Part shown: positions 33,822 to 43,010 of the stretch, in pieces | How positions within the stretch are numbered: the first letter of the stretch is position 1 | How the letters are laid out: each line of letters starts with the position of its first letter | NCBI RefSeq assembly: GCF_027923905.1 | Contig: NZ_AP026966.1 | Coordinates: 2,295,001-2,359,000 of the forward strand | Length of the DNA stretch: 64,000 nucleotides | Origin: Massilia varians | Lineage (GTDB): Bacteria; Pseudomonadota; Gammaproteobacteria; Burkholderiales; Burkholderiaceae_D | Direction: 5' to 3' | Program-made: the position numbers and the translations under genes | Notes under the pieces: model-generated | Database searches by the model: none | Told to the model about the DNA's origin: nothing | What the model saw: the letters and a program-made list of their open reading frames with translations, nothing else

Positions 33822-36800
33822 ATGACTACCCGCAGCTTTCTGCGCCGCAGTTTTCACCACCCCTGCCGGCTCCGCCAACCCCGACTCTCCCTGCTCGCGT
33901 TCGCGGTCGGCGCGGCCCTGCTGTCCGCCTGCCAGTTCCCCGGTGGCGGCCGGATCGACGAGCTGAACAATCTGCGCGGTCCTACGCAAGACCTCACGGT
34001 CGAGCTGCGCGAAGGGACCAACATGGCGGCGGCGCCATCGCCCGACGGCCGCCACATCGTGTTCTCGGCCCAGGGCGCGCTGTGGTTCATTGCGCGCGAA
34101 GGCGGACAGGCGCGCCGCATCACCGACTGGCGCCTCGAGCCGACCGCACCGGTGTGGTCGCCGGACGGCAAGCGCATCGCCTTCCAGAATTACGCGCCGG
34201 AAGGGAACTACCATATCTGGACGATCTCGCCGGATGGGCGCAATCTGCGCGAGCACACCACCGGCCCGTTTGACGACCGCGAACCGGCCTGGCTGCCGGA
34301 CGGCAGCGGCCTGGTGTTTTCCTCGGACCGCAGCGGCGACGGCCAGTACAAGATCTGGCGGGTGGGCGTGAACGGCGGCGCGCCGGTGCAGCTCACCACC
34401 GGGCCCGGGGCCGAGAGCAATCCGGCGGTGTCGCCGGACGGCAGCCGCCTGGCCTATGTCGACGGCGCGAACGTGGTCACCGCCCCGATCGGCGGCGGCG
34501 CCCCGACCGTCGTGGCGCCCGGCACCGCCCCGGCCTGGACCCCGGACGGCGGCGCGCTGGTCTACCAGAACGCCGCGCGCCAGCTGGTGGTGGGCGGCGC
34601 GGCGGTGACGGCCGACGAGGACATCTTCCCGTTCCCGGTGCGCTTTCTGCCCGATGGGCGCTTCCTGTACACGGCCGATGGCCGCATCCGCATCCGCGAC
34701 GCCGGCGGCGCCAATCCAACCGATGTGGCTTTCCGCGCCGAGCTGCGGCTGCGCCGCCCCGCCATCCGTGAAGGCAAGGACCGCAACTTCGACAACTTCC
34801 GGCCGCGCCAGGTGAAAGGCATCAGCGCCCCGGTCCTGTCGCCGGACGGGCGCAGCATCGCCTTCGTGGCCCTGAACGACGTCTGGGCCATGCGCATCGG
34901 CGAAGCGCCGGTGCGGCTGACAAACGATCCGGACCGCGACGTCAACCCGCAGTGGACCGCGGACGGACGGGCGGTGTACTTCTCGTCCGAGCGCAACAAC
35001 GCCGGCCAGCTGGCGGTCGACCAGGTCGAGGTGGCGACGCGCGCCCGCACGCGGCTGGCCGCCATCCCGGGGCGCTCGATGGCGCTGCCCAAGCTGTCGC
35101 CGGACGGCGGGCGCATCGCCTACATCACCTTGTCGGGCCAGCTGGAAATCTGGAACCGCGCCACCGGCACTTTTGAAGTGGTCCTGTCTTCGGTGAGCAC
35201 CCAGGTCAGCACGCCGCAATGGACGCCAGACGGCCAGCGCATCCTGGTGGTGGACAACGAGCGCATCAACAACCGCTTCCGCGAGGGCTACAACAAGCTG
35301 CGCGTGATCGACCTGGCCGCGCGCACCGGCACCTTCTACGCGGTGGCGCCGCCGCCGCGCCAGATCGCCGAGCGCGACGAGGGCGCGGCCGTGCTCTCGC
35401 CCGACGGCACCCGCGTGGCCTTCATCATGGATTCGCGCCTGTACGTGATCCCCGTCGGTCCGAACGGTGCGCCGACCGGGCAAGCGCGCCGGGTGAGCGA
35501 CGACATCGCCGACCTGCCGTCCTGGGGCGGCGACTCGCGCACCATCCTGTACAAGTCGGCCGAGCGGGTACGCACCGTGCGGGTGGACGGCAGCGGCACG
35601 CGCGAGATTCCAATCAAGCTGGAATACCGCCAGGCCGTGCCGGAAGGGCGCACCGTGATCCGTGCGGGCGCGCTGTGGGATGGCGTGGCTGGCTCCCTGC
35701 GCCAGAACGTCGACATCCTCATCCAGGGCAACCGCATCGTGTCGGTCGGGCCGCAGACCGACCATGGGGCCGGGGTGCGCGTGGTCGACGCCAGCGGCCT
35801 GACCGTGATGCCGGGCCTGATCGAAACCCACCTGCACCCGCTGACCCTGTACCAGGGCGGCCAGTTCGGCCAGATCGCCCAGCTGATGCTGTCCTACGGG
35901 ATCACGACGGCGCAGTCGGTGGGCGGCCCGCTGCACCAGAGCGTGGAGATGCGCGAGTCGCTCGAGGCGGGGAACCTGCTGGGGCCGCGCCTGTTCGTCT
36001 CGCCGCCGCTGTGGGAGGGCAACCGCCAGTTCTACCACTTCGCGCGCACGCTGCGCACGCCCTTCATCGCCGAGCTCGAGATCGGCAAGGCCAAGCGCTT
36101 CGACACCGACTTCCTGAAGAGCTACGTGCGCGCGCCGATCCCGGTCATGGAGCGGATCGCGCAAGGGGCGCTCGACCTGCGCGTGCCGAGCGGCACCCAC
36201 CTGGTGCAGCCGGGCGCGGCGACGGGGATTTCCGGCACCACCCATCTGTCGGCGACCCAGCGCATGGGCTATGGCTGGTCGAAGTCCTTCGTGCGCGCGA
36301 TCACCTACCAGGATGCGGCCGACATCTACGGCAAGGGCGACTTCCACCTGATCGACACCCTGTTCTCGGCCTCCGCGCTGGCCGGACTGGATCCGGGCAT
36401 CGTCCTCGATCCGCGCTTCATCCTGGTGCCGCCGAACTTCGTGCCCGGCCTGCAGAACGCGCAGCCGCCTACCTCCACCCAGCTGGCCAGCATCATCAAC
36501 GACGCCACCCAGCAGGCCAAGGTGCGCGCCGCCGGGGCGCTGGTGGCCAACGGCACCGACTCGCCGCTGGTGGTGCCCGGCATCTCGCTGCACCTGAACA
36601 TGCGCGGGGCGGCGATCGTGCAGGGCAACCTGACGGCGCTGTATTCGGTGACGCGCGACGCGGCGCGCATCGCGCTGGTGGGTGACGAGCTCGGGACGGT
36701 GGAAAGCGGCAAGCTGGCCGACCTGATCGCCGTGAGCGGCAATCCGCTGCTCGACCTGCGCGCCGCCGCCGACGTGCGCTTCGTGGTGAAGAACGGCCGG

Positions 36801-36944
36801 GTGATCACGGTGCCGGAGATCCTGGCGCCGGCGCAGACGCCGGAACAGCTGGAGGCGCGCCGGCAGGCCCTGGCGGCCCGGGAGACGCTGTGCCGCGAGG
36901 AGCCGCATCACTGCGAGGAGCCCGGCGGGGGCCACGCGCACTAG
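33822..36944 (+). CDS. Beta-propeller plus amidohydrolase lipoprotein
   Basis: This 1040-residue protein has a lipoprotein signal with LSAC (Cys37) after a long basic N-region. Residues of about 60-590 are TolB/PD40-type repeats (APSPDGRHIVFSAQG, APVWSPDGKRIAF, EPAWLPDGSGLVF). Residues of about 610-990 form an amidohydrolase domain with the metal motif ETHLHP (His670, His672) and a C-terminal GKLADLIAVSGNPL strand. This architecture occurs in secreted Xaa-Pro/cyclic-peptide or imidazolonepropionase-like hydrolases; the substrate is unknown. AGGAGGA precedes the ATG. Its 3' end faces the slipin gene across repeat copy C. Confidence 0.85.
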   Translation: MTTRSFLRRSFHHPCRLRQPRLSLLAFAVGAALLSACQFPGGGRIDELNNLRGPTQDLTVELREGTNMAAAPSPDGRHIVFSAQGALWFIAREGGQARRITDWRLEPTAPVWSPDGKRIAFQNYAPEGNYHIWTISPDGRNLREHTTGPFDDREPAWLPDGSGLVFSSDRSGDGQYKIWRVGVNGGAPVQLTTGPGAESNPAVSPDGSRLAYVDGANVVTAPIGGGAPTVVAPGTAPAWTPDGGALVYQNAARQLVVGGAAVTADEDIFPFPVRFLPDGRFLYTADGRIRIRDAGGANPTDVAFRAELRLRRPAIREGKDRNFDNFRPRQVKGISAPVLSPDGRSIAFVALNDVWAMRIGEAPVRLTNDPDRDVNPQWTADGRAVYFSSERNNAGQLAVDQVEVATRARTRLAAIPGRSMALPKLSPDGGRIAYITLSGQLEIWNRATGTFEVVLSSVSTQVSTPQWTPDGQRILVVDNERINNRFREGYNKLRVIDLAARTGTFYAVAPPPRQIAERDEGAAVLSPDGTRVAFIMDSRLYVIPVGPNGAPTGQARRVSDDIADLPSWGGDSRTILYKSAERVRTVRVDGSGTREIPIKLEYRQAVPEGRTVIRAGALWDGVAGSLRQNVDILIQGNRIVSVGPQTDHGAGVRVVDASGLTVMPGLIETHLHPLTLYQGGQFGQIAQLMLSYGITTAQSVGGPLHQSVEMRESLEAGNLLGPRLFVSPPLWEGNRQFYHFARTLRTPFIAELEIGKAKRFDTDFLKSYVRAPIPVMERIAQGALDLRVPSGTHLVQPGAATGISGTTHLSATQRMGYGWSKSFVRAITYQDAADIYGKGDFHLIDTLFSASALAGLDPGIVLDPRFILVPPNFVPGLQNAQPPTSTQLASIINDATQQAKVRAAGALVANGTDSPLVVPGISLHLNMRGAAIVQGNLTALYSVTRDAARIALVGDELGTVESGKLADLIAVSGNPLLDLRAAADVRFVVKNGRVITVPEILAPAQTPEQLEARRQALAARETLCREEPHHCEEPGGGHAH

Positions 36945-36949
36945 TGCTC

Positions 36950-37057
36950 GTAGAGTGGTCGGCTCCGCCGGCCGCGCGTCCAGGCAGCTCATGGATAGTC
37001 GCTGCGTCTGCTCAAGCTGTATGTGAACGCGCGCACGGCAAAGCCGTGCACCCTACG
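36950..37057. repeat. Intergenic dyad repeat, copy C
   Basis: The arms GTAGAGTGGTCGGCTCCGCC... and ...GGCAAAGCCGTGCACCCTACG have the same layout as copy A but are the most diverged from each other. The right arm supplies the TAG stop codon of the slipin gene (37055-37053). The copy lies between convergent genes. Confidence 0.8.
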
Positions 37058-37826
37058 AGCCGGCCTCCTTGGGTGAAGCTCCCATGACGCCGGCCAGCAC
37101 GTCGATCGGCAAGGGAAACACGATCGTGGACGACTTGTCGCCCGCGATCGTGCTCAGCGTCTGCAGGTAGCGCAGCTGCATCGCGCCGGACTGCTGCGCC
37201 AGCACGAAGGCGGCCTGCTGCAGCTTTTCCGAGGCCTGCAGCTCGCCCTCCGCGTGGATCACCTTGGCGCGCCGCTCGCGCTCGGCCTCGGCCTGGCGCG
37301 CAATCGCCCGTATCATCGATTCGTCGAGGTCGACGTGCTTGATCTCGACGTTGGCCACCTTGATGCCCCAGGCGTCGGTCTGGGCGTCGAGCACCTGCTG
37401 GATGTCCAGGTTGAGGCGCTCGCGTTCGGCCAGCATCTCGTCGAGCTCGTACTTGCCGAGCACCGCGCGCAGCGTGGTCTGGGCCAGCTGGCTGGTGGCT
37501 TCCATGAAGTTGGCGACCTGGATGATGGCGCGCTCCGGGTCCACCACCCGGAAGTAGAGGACGGCATTGACCTTGACCGAGACGTTGTCGCGCGAGATCA
37601 CGTCCTGGGTCGGCACGTCGAGCACGATGGTGCGCAGGTCGACCCGCACCATCTGCTGCAACACCGGGATCAGGATGATCAGCCCCGGTCCCTTCACGCC
37701 CCAGAAGCGGCCGAGCTGGAAGACGACGCCGCGTTCGTATTCGCGCAGGACCCGGATCGAGGTGACCAGCAGCGCCAGCACCAGGAAGAACAGGACGCCG
37801 ACGCCCAGACCAATACCGGTAATCAT
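37053..37826 (-). CDS. Slipin / stomatin-like SPFH protein
   Basis: This 257-residue protein has one N-terminal membrane helix ([20 protein letters not shown]) and an SPFH/band-7 domain: [42 protein letters not shown], and the coiled-coil [12 protein letters not shown]. It should oligomerise at the inner membrane and partner with NfeD, encoded just upstream. GGAGAAGG lies before the ATG at 37826. Its final codon and stop are contributed by repeat copy C. Confidence 0.92.
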   Translation of the reverse strand: MITGIGLGVGVLFFLVLALLVTSIRVLREYERGVVFQLGRFWGVKGPGLIILIPVLQQMVRVDLRTIVLDVPTQDVISRDNVSVKVNAVLYFRVVDPERAIIQVANFMEATSQLAQTTLRAVLGKYELDEMLAERERLNLDIQQVLDAQTDAWGIKVANVEIKHVDLDESMIRAIARQAEAERERRAKVIHAEGELQASEKLQQAAFVLAQQSGAMQLRYLQTLSTIAGDKSSTIVFPLPIDVLAGVMGASPKEAGS

Positions 37827-39238
37827 CGCCTTCTCCTAGATGGGCTCGGCCGGGACCACGTCGAGCCGCAGGCCGCTGCGGCCGACGATGCGCACGGTTT
37901 GCGCCTCGCGCAGGGGCGTGCTGCTGACGGCGCGCGCAGACGATGCATCGTCTGCTCACCCTCGACCTTGACCCAGGCCTCGTTGGCGCGCCGCGCGCCC
38001 ACCTGTTCGACCGTGCACAGGGTGCCGATCAGGCTCGCGGCGCCGCTCCGGACCGGGCGCCGGCGCGTCCTGAGCGCTAGGCGCACGGTGCCGAACAGCA
38101 GCAGGGCACTGGCGGTGGCGAGGGTGCCGACCAGGCCGGGCGGGATGCCGTAGCCGGGCAGGTCGGTATCGATCAGCATCAGCGCGCCGGCCACGAAGGC
38201 AGCGATCCCGCCCAGCCCGAGGATGCCGAAGCTGGGCAGGAAGGCTTCCGCGCCCATGAAGGCCAGGCCCAGCACGATCAGGGCCAGGCCGGCATAGTTC
38301 ACCGGCAGCAGCTGCAGGGCGTACAGGCCCAGCAGCAGGCAGATCGCCCCGATCACGCCCGGGGCCACCGCGCCCGGGCTCATGAACTCGAACACCAGGC
38401 CGTACAGCCCGACGGTCATGAGGAGCAGGGCGACGCTGGGATTGGCGATCGCGGCCAGCGCATTGGTGCGCCAGTCGGGCGCAAATTCGACCGGCAGCGC
38501 GCCTGCCGTCTGCAGCCCGCGCGGCTGGCCCAGCACGTTGACGGTGCGGCCGTCCAGCCGTGCCAGCAGGGCGGGGACGTCGGGCGCCACGACGTCGATG
38601 ACCTTCAGCCGCAGCGCCTCCTCGGAGGTGAGGCTGACGGATTCGCACACGGCGCGCTCGGCCCAGTCGGCGTTGCGGCCGCGCAGCTGGGCCAGGCCGC
38701 GCAGGTAGGCGGCGGCATCGTTGAGCGCCTTGGCCTGCATGGGCGAGGCCGGCGCTTTCTGGCCGGCCTTGGGCGCGTCCTTGCGGCTGCCGCCTGACGA
38801 AGGCTGGCCCGGCCCGATGCCGAGCTCGACCGGAGTCGCGGCGCCGACGTTGGTGCCGGGCGCCATTGCCGCGACGTGGCTGGCGTACAGCAGATAGGTG
38901 CCGGCGCTGGCGGCGCGTGCGCCGCTGGGGGCGACGTAGACGGCGACCGGCACCGGTGCGGCGAGGATGGCCTTGATCGCGGTGCGCATCGAGGTGTCGA
39001 GCCCGCCCGGGGTGTCCAGCCGGATGACCAGCAGGGCGTGCCCGAGCGAGGCGGAGCGTTCGATGCCGCGCACGACCTGGTCGGCGCTGGCCGGGCCGAT
39101 GGCGCCGTCGATGGTCAGGAGGCCGACGGCGGCGGGCCTGGCGGCGGCAGCGGACGGGGGCAGGAAGGCGAACAGGAACAAGGCCAGCAACGCGGCCCCG
39201 AGCAAGCGCGGGAGCGCGGCTGGCGCGGAAGCGAGCAT
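37823..39238 (-). CDS. NfeD-family membrane serine protease, frameshifted at the C-terminus
   Basis: This protein of about 471 residues has a signal/anchor ([17 protein letters not shown]), a ClpP-like protease domain with [11 protein letters not shown] (likely nucleophile Ser) and [11 protein letters not shown], then five or six membrane segments ([18 protein letters not shown] onwards) and the start of an OB-fold ([23 protein letters not shown]). After this the frame turns into Arg/Ser/Ala-rich sequence. The expected OB-fold end, [20 protein letters not shown], is found in another frame ending with TAG at 37838-37836. The shift falls within or just next to a perfect 20-bp palindrome. The gene may be impaired, or the assembly may contain an indel. 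Operon with slipin. Confidence 0.8.
   Translation of the reverse strand: MLASAPAALPRLLGAALLALFLFAFLPPSAAAARPAAVGLLTIDGAIGPASADQVVRGIERSASLGHALLVIRLDTPGGLDTSMRTAIKAILAAPVPVAVYVAPSGARAASAGTYLLYASHVAAMAPGTNVGAATPVELGIGPGQPSSGGSRKDAPKAGQKAPASPMQAKALNDAAAYLRGLAQLRGRNADWAERAVCESVSLTSEEALRLKVIDVVAPDVPALLARLDGRTVNVLGQPRGLQTAGALPVEFAPDWRTNALAAIANPSVALLLMTVGLYGLVFEFMSPGAVAPGVIGAICLLLGLYALQLLPVNYAGLALIVLGLAFMGAEAFLPSFGILGLGGIAAFVAGALMLIDTDLPGYGIPPGLVGTLATASALLLFGTVRLALRTRRRPVRSGAASLIGTLCTVEQVGARRANEAWVKVEGEQTMHRLRAPSAARPCARRKPCASSAAAACGSTWSRPSPSRRRR
37936..37955. repeat. Perfect 20-bp palindrome at the NfeD frameshift
   Basis: GCAGACGATGCATCGTCTGC reads identically on both strands and lies exactly where the NfeD reading frame departs from its family C-terminus. 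A hairpin-templated mutation at this site would explain both the palindrome and the shift; this is inference. Confidence 0.7.
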
Positions 39239-39386
39239 GTGCCGCAACGTAGTGGCCTCCCAAGCAAACGGGCGCCGGCCGCGAACACGGCCGGTCAAGG
39301 ATTTGGACCGCGAACCCGGCCGGGTGTTCCCCGGCGGCCGCGCTGCCACGCGTGCTAAGATGGGGCGCTACCCTTTGCCTCAGCGG

Positions 39387-40106
39387 ATGACAGCAGTGAA
39401 ACACCGATTATTCCTGTTCGACCTGGACGACACGCTCCTCGACTTCAAGGCTTCCGAACGCCTCTCCTTCGTGCGGGCGATGGGCGAACTCGGCCTGCAT
39501 GGCGACATCGAACCCTTGTTCGAACAGTACCAGGCGATCAACCTGGCGCTCTGGCGCGCCTTCGAGGCCGGCACCGTGTCGAAAGACGCGCTGAAGGTCG
39601 AGCGCTTCCGCCGGACCTTTCTCAGGAATGGCCTCGAGCTGGACCCGGAGCAGGCGAGCAGCCTGTACCTGCAATCCCTGTCCGAGACGGTGGTGCTGGT
39701 CGAGGGCGCCCGGCAGCTGTGCGAGAACCTGGCCGCCATCGGCGAGGTCGGCATCATCACCAACGGCGTGCACCACATCCAGCACCGGCGCATCGCCAGC
39801 TCGGGGCTGGGCGGGCACATCTCGTTCGTGGCCACCTCGGAAGCCTGCGGCCACGCCAAGCCGGACAGCCGCTTCTTCGAATTCAGCGCCCGGATGGCGC
39901 GCGCGCGGCCCTTCGCCAGGCACGAGACCGTGATCGTCGGCGACCGCCTGGACGCCGATATCCTCGGCGCCAACCGCTTCGGCATCGACAGCTGCTGGTT
40001 CAATCCGGGCGGTCTGGCCAACGAGACCCTGGCGCTGCCCAGCTGCGAAGTCGCCAGGCTGGACCAGGTCGTTCCTGCGCTGAGGCAGCTGGCCCTGGCT
40101 GCCTGA
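39387..40106 (+). CDS. HAD-family nucleotidase, YjjG-like
   Basis: This protein of about 239 residues has HAD motif I LFDLDDTLLDF, motif II IITNGVHHIQ and motif III/IV KPDSRFFEF ... VIVGDRLDADILGA. The helical cap between residues 20 and 90 fits the YjjG/YfnB family of pyrimidine 5'-nucleotidases, which clear non-canonical nucleotides. ATG at 39387 or GTG at 39396 is possible. It is followed by a strong intrinsic terminator. Confidence 0.85.
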   Translation: MTAVKHRLFLFDLDDTLLDFKASERLSFVRAMGELGLHGDIEPLFEQYQAINLALWRAFEAGTVSKDALKVERFRRTFLRNGLELDPEQASSLYLQSLSETVVLVEGARQLCENLAAIGEVGIITNGVHHIQHRRIASSGLGGHISFVATSEACGHAKPDSRFFEFSARMARARPFARHETVIVGDRLDADILGANRFGIDSCWFNPGGLANETLALPSCEVARLDQVVPALRQLALAA

Positions 40107-40128
40107 TTACCTTTCGGCACTACACTAC

Positions 40129-40155
40129 GCCGGCCTCGGTGCCGGCGATTTTTTT
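40129..40155 (+). terminator. Rho-independent terminator of the HAD gene
   Basis: GCCGGC-CTCGGT-GCCGGC forms a 6-bp GC stem followed by GA and seven T residues, 22 bases after the stop codon. This is the clearest intrinsic terminator in the window. Confidence 0.8.
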
Positions 40156-40173
40156 GCCTGTACGGACTTGTAA

Positions 40174-40200
40174 TACTCCCGCTATACTCCACGTGGAGTA
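40174..40200. promoter_or_regulatory. Palindromic operator over a -10 box, likely RHH autoregulation
   Basis: TACTCC occurs at 40174 and 40185 (11-bp period) and is completed to the perfect 16-bp palindrome TACTCCACGTGGAGTA at 40185-40200. A -10-like TATACT (40184-40189) overlaps it. Two half-sites one helical turn apart fit binding by ribbon-helix-helix dimers. The regulator encoded 12 bases downstream is the obvious candidate; this is inferred. Confidence 0.6.
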
Positions 40201-40212
40201 CAAGGAGAGGAT

Positions 40213-40620
40213 ATGCACCCAACATTACGTGTTCCGGACAGCGAGAAAGTCACCGTCAACGTCGGCCTGGTCGACCTGGCCCAGGTCGATCTATTGATTA
40301 ACGAGGGCTTTTATTCGAACCGGACCGACTTCGTCCGTACCGCCCTGCGCAACCAGCTGCTGGCCCATGCCGATGCGTTGCGCCAGATCGTGGTGCGCAA
40401 GCGCTACGTGCTCGGGCAGCACCGCTATACGCGCAAGGAACTGGAGGAAGTGGTCGCCAGCGGCCAGCGCCTCGAGGTCCACGTGCTGGGACTGGCCGTG
40501 ATCGAAGACGACGTGACGCCGGAACTGGCCAGCGCCGCCATCGCCTCGGTCCAGGTTCTGGGCGCCTTCATCGCCTCGCCCGCCGTCCGGCAGGCGCTGG
40601 CCGACCGTATTCACACATAG
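40213..40620 (+). CDS. CopG-type ribbon-helix-helix regulator
   Basis: This 135-residue protein has an N-terminal RHH: the strand KVTVNVGLVDLAQVDLL, then helices around SNRTDFVRTALRNQLL. The C-terminal half (VRKRYVLGQHRYTRKELEE, LEVHVLGLAVIEDDV) is an extension of unknown role. AAGGAGAGG precedes the ATG. It lies 12 bp upstream of a PHB-depolymerase-type esterase, so it probably controls that gene and itself through the palindrome in its promoter. Confidence 0.82.
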   Translation: MHPTLRVPDSEKVTVNVGLVDLAQVDLLINEGFYSNRTDFVRTALRNQLLAHADALRQIVVRKRYVLGQHRYTRKELEEVVASGQRLEVHVLGLAVIEDDVTPELASAAIASVQVLGAFIASPAVRQALADRIHT

Positions 40621-40632
40621 AACAGGATTCCC

Positions 40633-41727
40633 ATGAAACCCATCGACGAATTCGTGCGCCAGATGATGGCCTCGGCCGAGCGCGTCCGCGCCGGCGACCC
40701 CGGCGCCGCTACCGACGTCATCCAGCGCGCTCTGCAGCAGGCGGGGTTGATGAACGCCGCGCCGGGCGCCGAGGCGCCGGATGCGCCCACCGTCATCGAC
40801 ATCAATCCGCCGCCCGGCGCGGCCCAGGCGCGGCCCAGGCCGAAGGCACGCAGCGGCTGGAAGCGCCAGCCGCATGCCCCCGCCGACCTCGGCCCGGGCC
40901 GCTTCATCGACGGCAGCTTCGCCTGCCCCGAAGGCCGGCGCCGCTACAAGCTGTACGTGCCGGCCCGCGCCGCCGAGAAGCCGCGCCCGCTGGTGGTGAT
41001 GCTGCACGGCTGCACCCAGAATGCCGGCGACTTCGCGGCCGGCACCGCGATGAACACGCTGGCCGAGGAGCACGGCTGTTTGGTGCTGTATCCGGAACAG
41101 GACCGCGCCGCCAACCATAACGGCTGCTGGAACTGGTTCGAGCCGGGGCAGCAGCGGCGCGGCCGCGGCGAGCCGGCGATCCTGGCGGCCATGACGCGCG
41201 AGATCGTCGCTGAACACGGCGGCGACCCGCGGCGCATCTATGCGGCGGGCCTGTCGGCCGGCGGCGCGATGGCGGCCATCCTCGGCGCCGAGTATCCGGA
41301 GCTGTTCGCGGCGGTCGGCATCCATTCCGGCCTGGCGGCCGGCACCGGCAAGGACATGATCTCGGGCCTGCATGCGATGAAGCACCCGAAAGCCGCGGCG
41401 CCGGCCGCGCAGGGCGTGCCGGTCATCGTCTTCCATGGCGATGCGGACCACGTGGTCCATCCGGGGAACGGGGATGCGGCCTTGCTGCAGTTCAGCGGCG
41501 CGCAGGCGGGCGGCTTGCAGCGCGAGCGCCAGGAAGGCAATGCCGGCGGGCGGCGCTTCACCCGCAGCAGCTGGCGCGATGCCCAGGGCCGGCGCGTGGC
41601 CGAGCACTGGCTGGTGCATGGGGCGGGACACGCCTGGGCCGGCGGCAAGCCGGCCGGCTCGCACACGGACGCGACCGGGCCGGACGCATCAAAAGAAATG
41701 CTGGCCTTCTTCCTCGAGCACCCGTAG
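40633..41727 (+). CDS. PHB-depolymerase-family esterase
   Basis: This 364-residue alpha/beta-hydrolase has an oxyanion motif VVMLHGCTQNAGDF, nucleophile AGLSAGGAM, acid FHGDADHVV and catalytic His GAGHAWAGG, the pattern of esterase-PHB depolymerases and related feruloyl/acetyl esterases. It has an unusual N-terminal part of about 85 residues (MKPIDEFVRQMMASAERV plus a Pro-rich linker) without a signal peptide, so an intracellular role in polyhydroxybutyrate or ester turnover is likely. Its TAG stop is the start of repeat copy D. Confidence 0.85.
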   Translation: MKPIDEFVRQMMASAERVRAGDPGAATDVIQRALQQAGLMNAAPGAEAPDAPTVIDINPPPGAAQARPRPKARSGWKRQPHAPADLGPGRFIDGSFACPEGRRRYKLYVPARAAEKPRPLVVMLHGCTQNAGDFAAGTAMNTLAEEHGCLVLYPEQDRAANHNGCWNWFEPGQQRRGRGEPAILAAMTREIVAEHGGDPRRIYAAGLSAGGAMAAILGAEYPELFAAVGIHSGLAAGTGKDMISGLHAMKHPKAAAPAAQGVPVIVFHGDADHVVHPGNGDAALLQFSGAQAGGLQRERQEGNAGGRRFTRSSWRDAQGRRVAEHWLVHGAGHAWAGGKPAGSHTDATGPDASKEMLAFFLEHP

Positions 41728-41825
41728 GGTGGTCGGCTTCGCCGACCGCGCGTTCAACAAGCGCAAGCGCAGCCGTATCGCATGCCGGAGCCGGACGCGC
41801 GGTCGGCAGAGCCGGCCACCCTACG
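41724..41825. repeat. Intergenic dyad repeat, copy D
   Basis: The arms GTAGGGTGGTCGGCTTCGCC... and ...GCAGAGCCGGCCACCCTACG match copy A closely, with an unrelated centre. The first bases provide the stop codon of the esterase (41725-41727). The next gene leftward ends at 41893, so this copy is also between convergent genes. Confidence 0.85.
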
Positions 41826-41892
41826 TGCACTGGCAAGTATGTCGCGGTATGCGCGATGAACTCAGTCAGATCGACCCTGGCGTGCTCTAGCG

Positions 41893-42828
41893 TCAGCGTT
41901 TGATCGCGTGCAGCCACACCGCCGCGATCCGCTCCGCGTCTTCGTAGCCGGGCTCTCCCAGCTGGCCGCCGAAGATGTCCGGGTCCAGCTCTTCGTAGCT
42001 CCAGTGGTCGCACTGGGCCTCCAGCTCGGTGCGGATCGCTTCCAGGAATTCGTCCTGGGCGCCAGCGATCGCCACGCCGGTGTACAGCATCAGGTTGCCG
42101 CCGCGGCGCAGCCGTCCCAGGCTTTCCTTGACGATGCGCACCGACAGCTCGGCGCCGCGCATGCCGCCGCCGTGGCGGTAGGGCAGTTCGCTGGGGTCGA
42201 GCACGTAGGGCGGATTCGACACGATCAGGTCGAAGTCGCCCTCCAGGCTGTCGAACAGATTGCTGTGGCAGGCATGCAGGTTGGGCAGCTCCGCCAGCCG
42301 GGCATTGACCATCGTCAGCGCCAGCGCGCGCGTATTGATGTCGGCGCCGGTCACCTCGGCGTGCGGGAAGTGGCGCGCGATCGCCAGCGCGCCGGCCCCG
42401 CCGCCGCAGCCGATGTCGAGCGCCCGCACCGGCCCCGAACCGAGCCAGGGGAAGGCGCGTCCCATGGTGCCGACGAAGCGGTAGGTGTCGGGACCGAAGA
42501 ACACGGCGTCCTCGTCCTCGGTCGGATAGGCCGAGTGGAACACCAGCAGCTCGCCCAGGCTCGAGGCGCGCAGCGTCGAACGCAGCAGGGCGCCGTCGGG
42601 CTCGACGATGCCGGCCTCGCGCATCAGGGCCAGCAGTTCCGGCGCCACGTCCTCCGCGGCGAACGGCCGGCTCCAGCCGAAGATGCCGCGCAGGTCGCGC
42701 GCACGTTCGTTCCCGGGACGGCGGTTGATGCGGCGGTGCGTGGACGGGGTCACCGTGATGAAACGGTAGTCGTACTCGCGCAGGTAGCGGCCCAGCGCGA
42801 CGAGGGCATTGGCGTGTGGACTTGTCAT
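41893..42828 (-). CDS. Class I SAM-dependent methyltransferase with NPPY motif
   Basis: This protein of about 311 residues has the SAM-binding glycine motif LDIGCGGGAGALAIA, the acidic end of strand 2 (VTGADINTRAL) and the catalytic NPPY (IVSNPPYVLDP) typical of N5-glutamine or N6-adenine methyltransferases of the HemK type. The N-terminal 100 residues (FGWSRPFAAEDV) are not a HemK domain I recognise, so the target is uncertain. The ATG at 42828 begins the coherent sequence; a longer open frame upstream is low quality. Confidence 0.75.
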   Translation of the reverse strand: MTSPHANALVALGRYLREYDYRFITVTPSTHRRINRRPGNERARDLRGIFGWSRPFAAEDVAPELLALMREAGIVEPDGALLRSTLRASSLGELLVFHSAYPTEDEDAVFFGPDTYRFVGTMGRAFPWLGSGPVRALDIGCGGGAGALAIARHFPHAEVTGADINTRALALTMVNARLAELPNLHACHSNLFDSLEGDFDLIVSNPPYVLDPSELPYRHGGGMRGAELSVRIVKESLGRLRRGGNLMLYTGVAIAGAQDEFLEAIRTELEAQCDHWSYEELDPDIFGGQLGEPGYEDAERIAAVWLHAIKR

Positions 42829-43010
42829 GCCTGGCAGCGTCGCATACCGTATGCCGTGGCGCTGTGCGCCAGCTAACGCTGTCGGCGGGCTTGGCAAGGG
42901 GAAATTGCCGCGCATATGTGAACATGCGAACAGTCCAATACGGCAGGGGTGGCCATACTCGATCACACGGGGGCGGCGCGGCCGCCTGGCCTCACTACAG
43001 GGAGGGAAAG

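Noticed and set aside
33771..36992. Long open frame opposite the propeller-amidohydrolase gene
   Set aside because: No domain or ribosome site, Arg/His/Ala-rich shadow translation; the rightward gene has clear motifs throughout.
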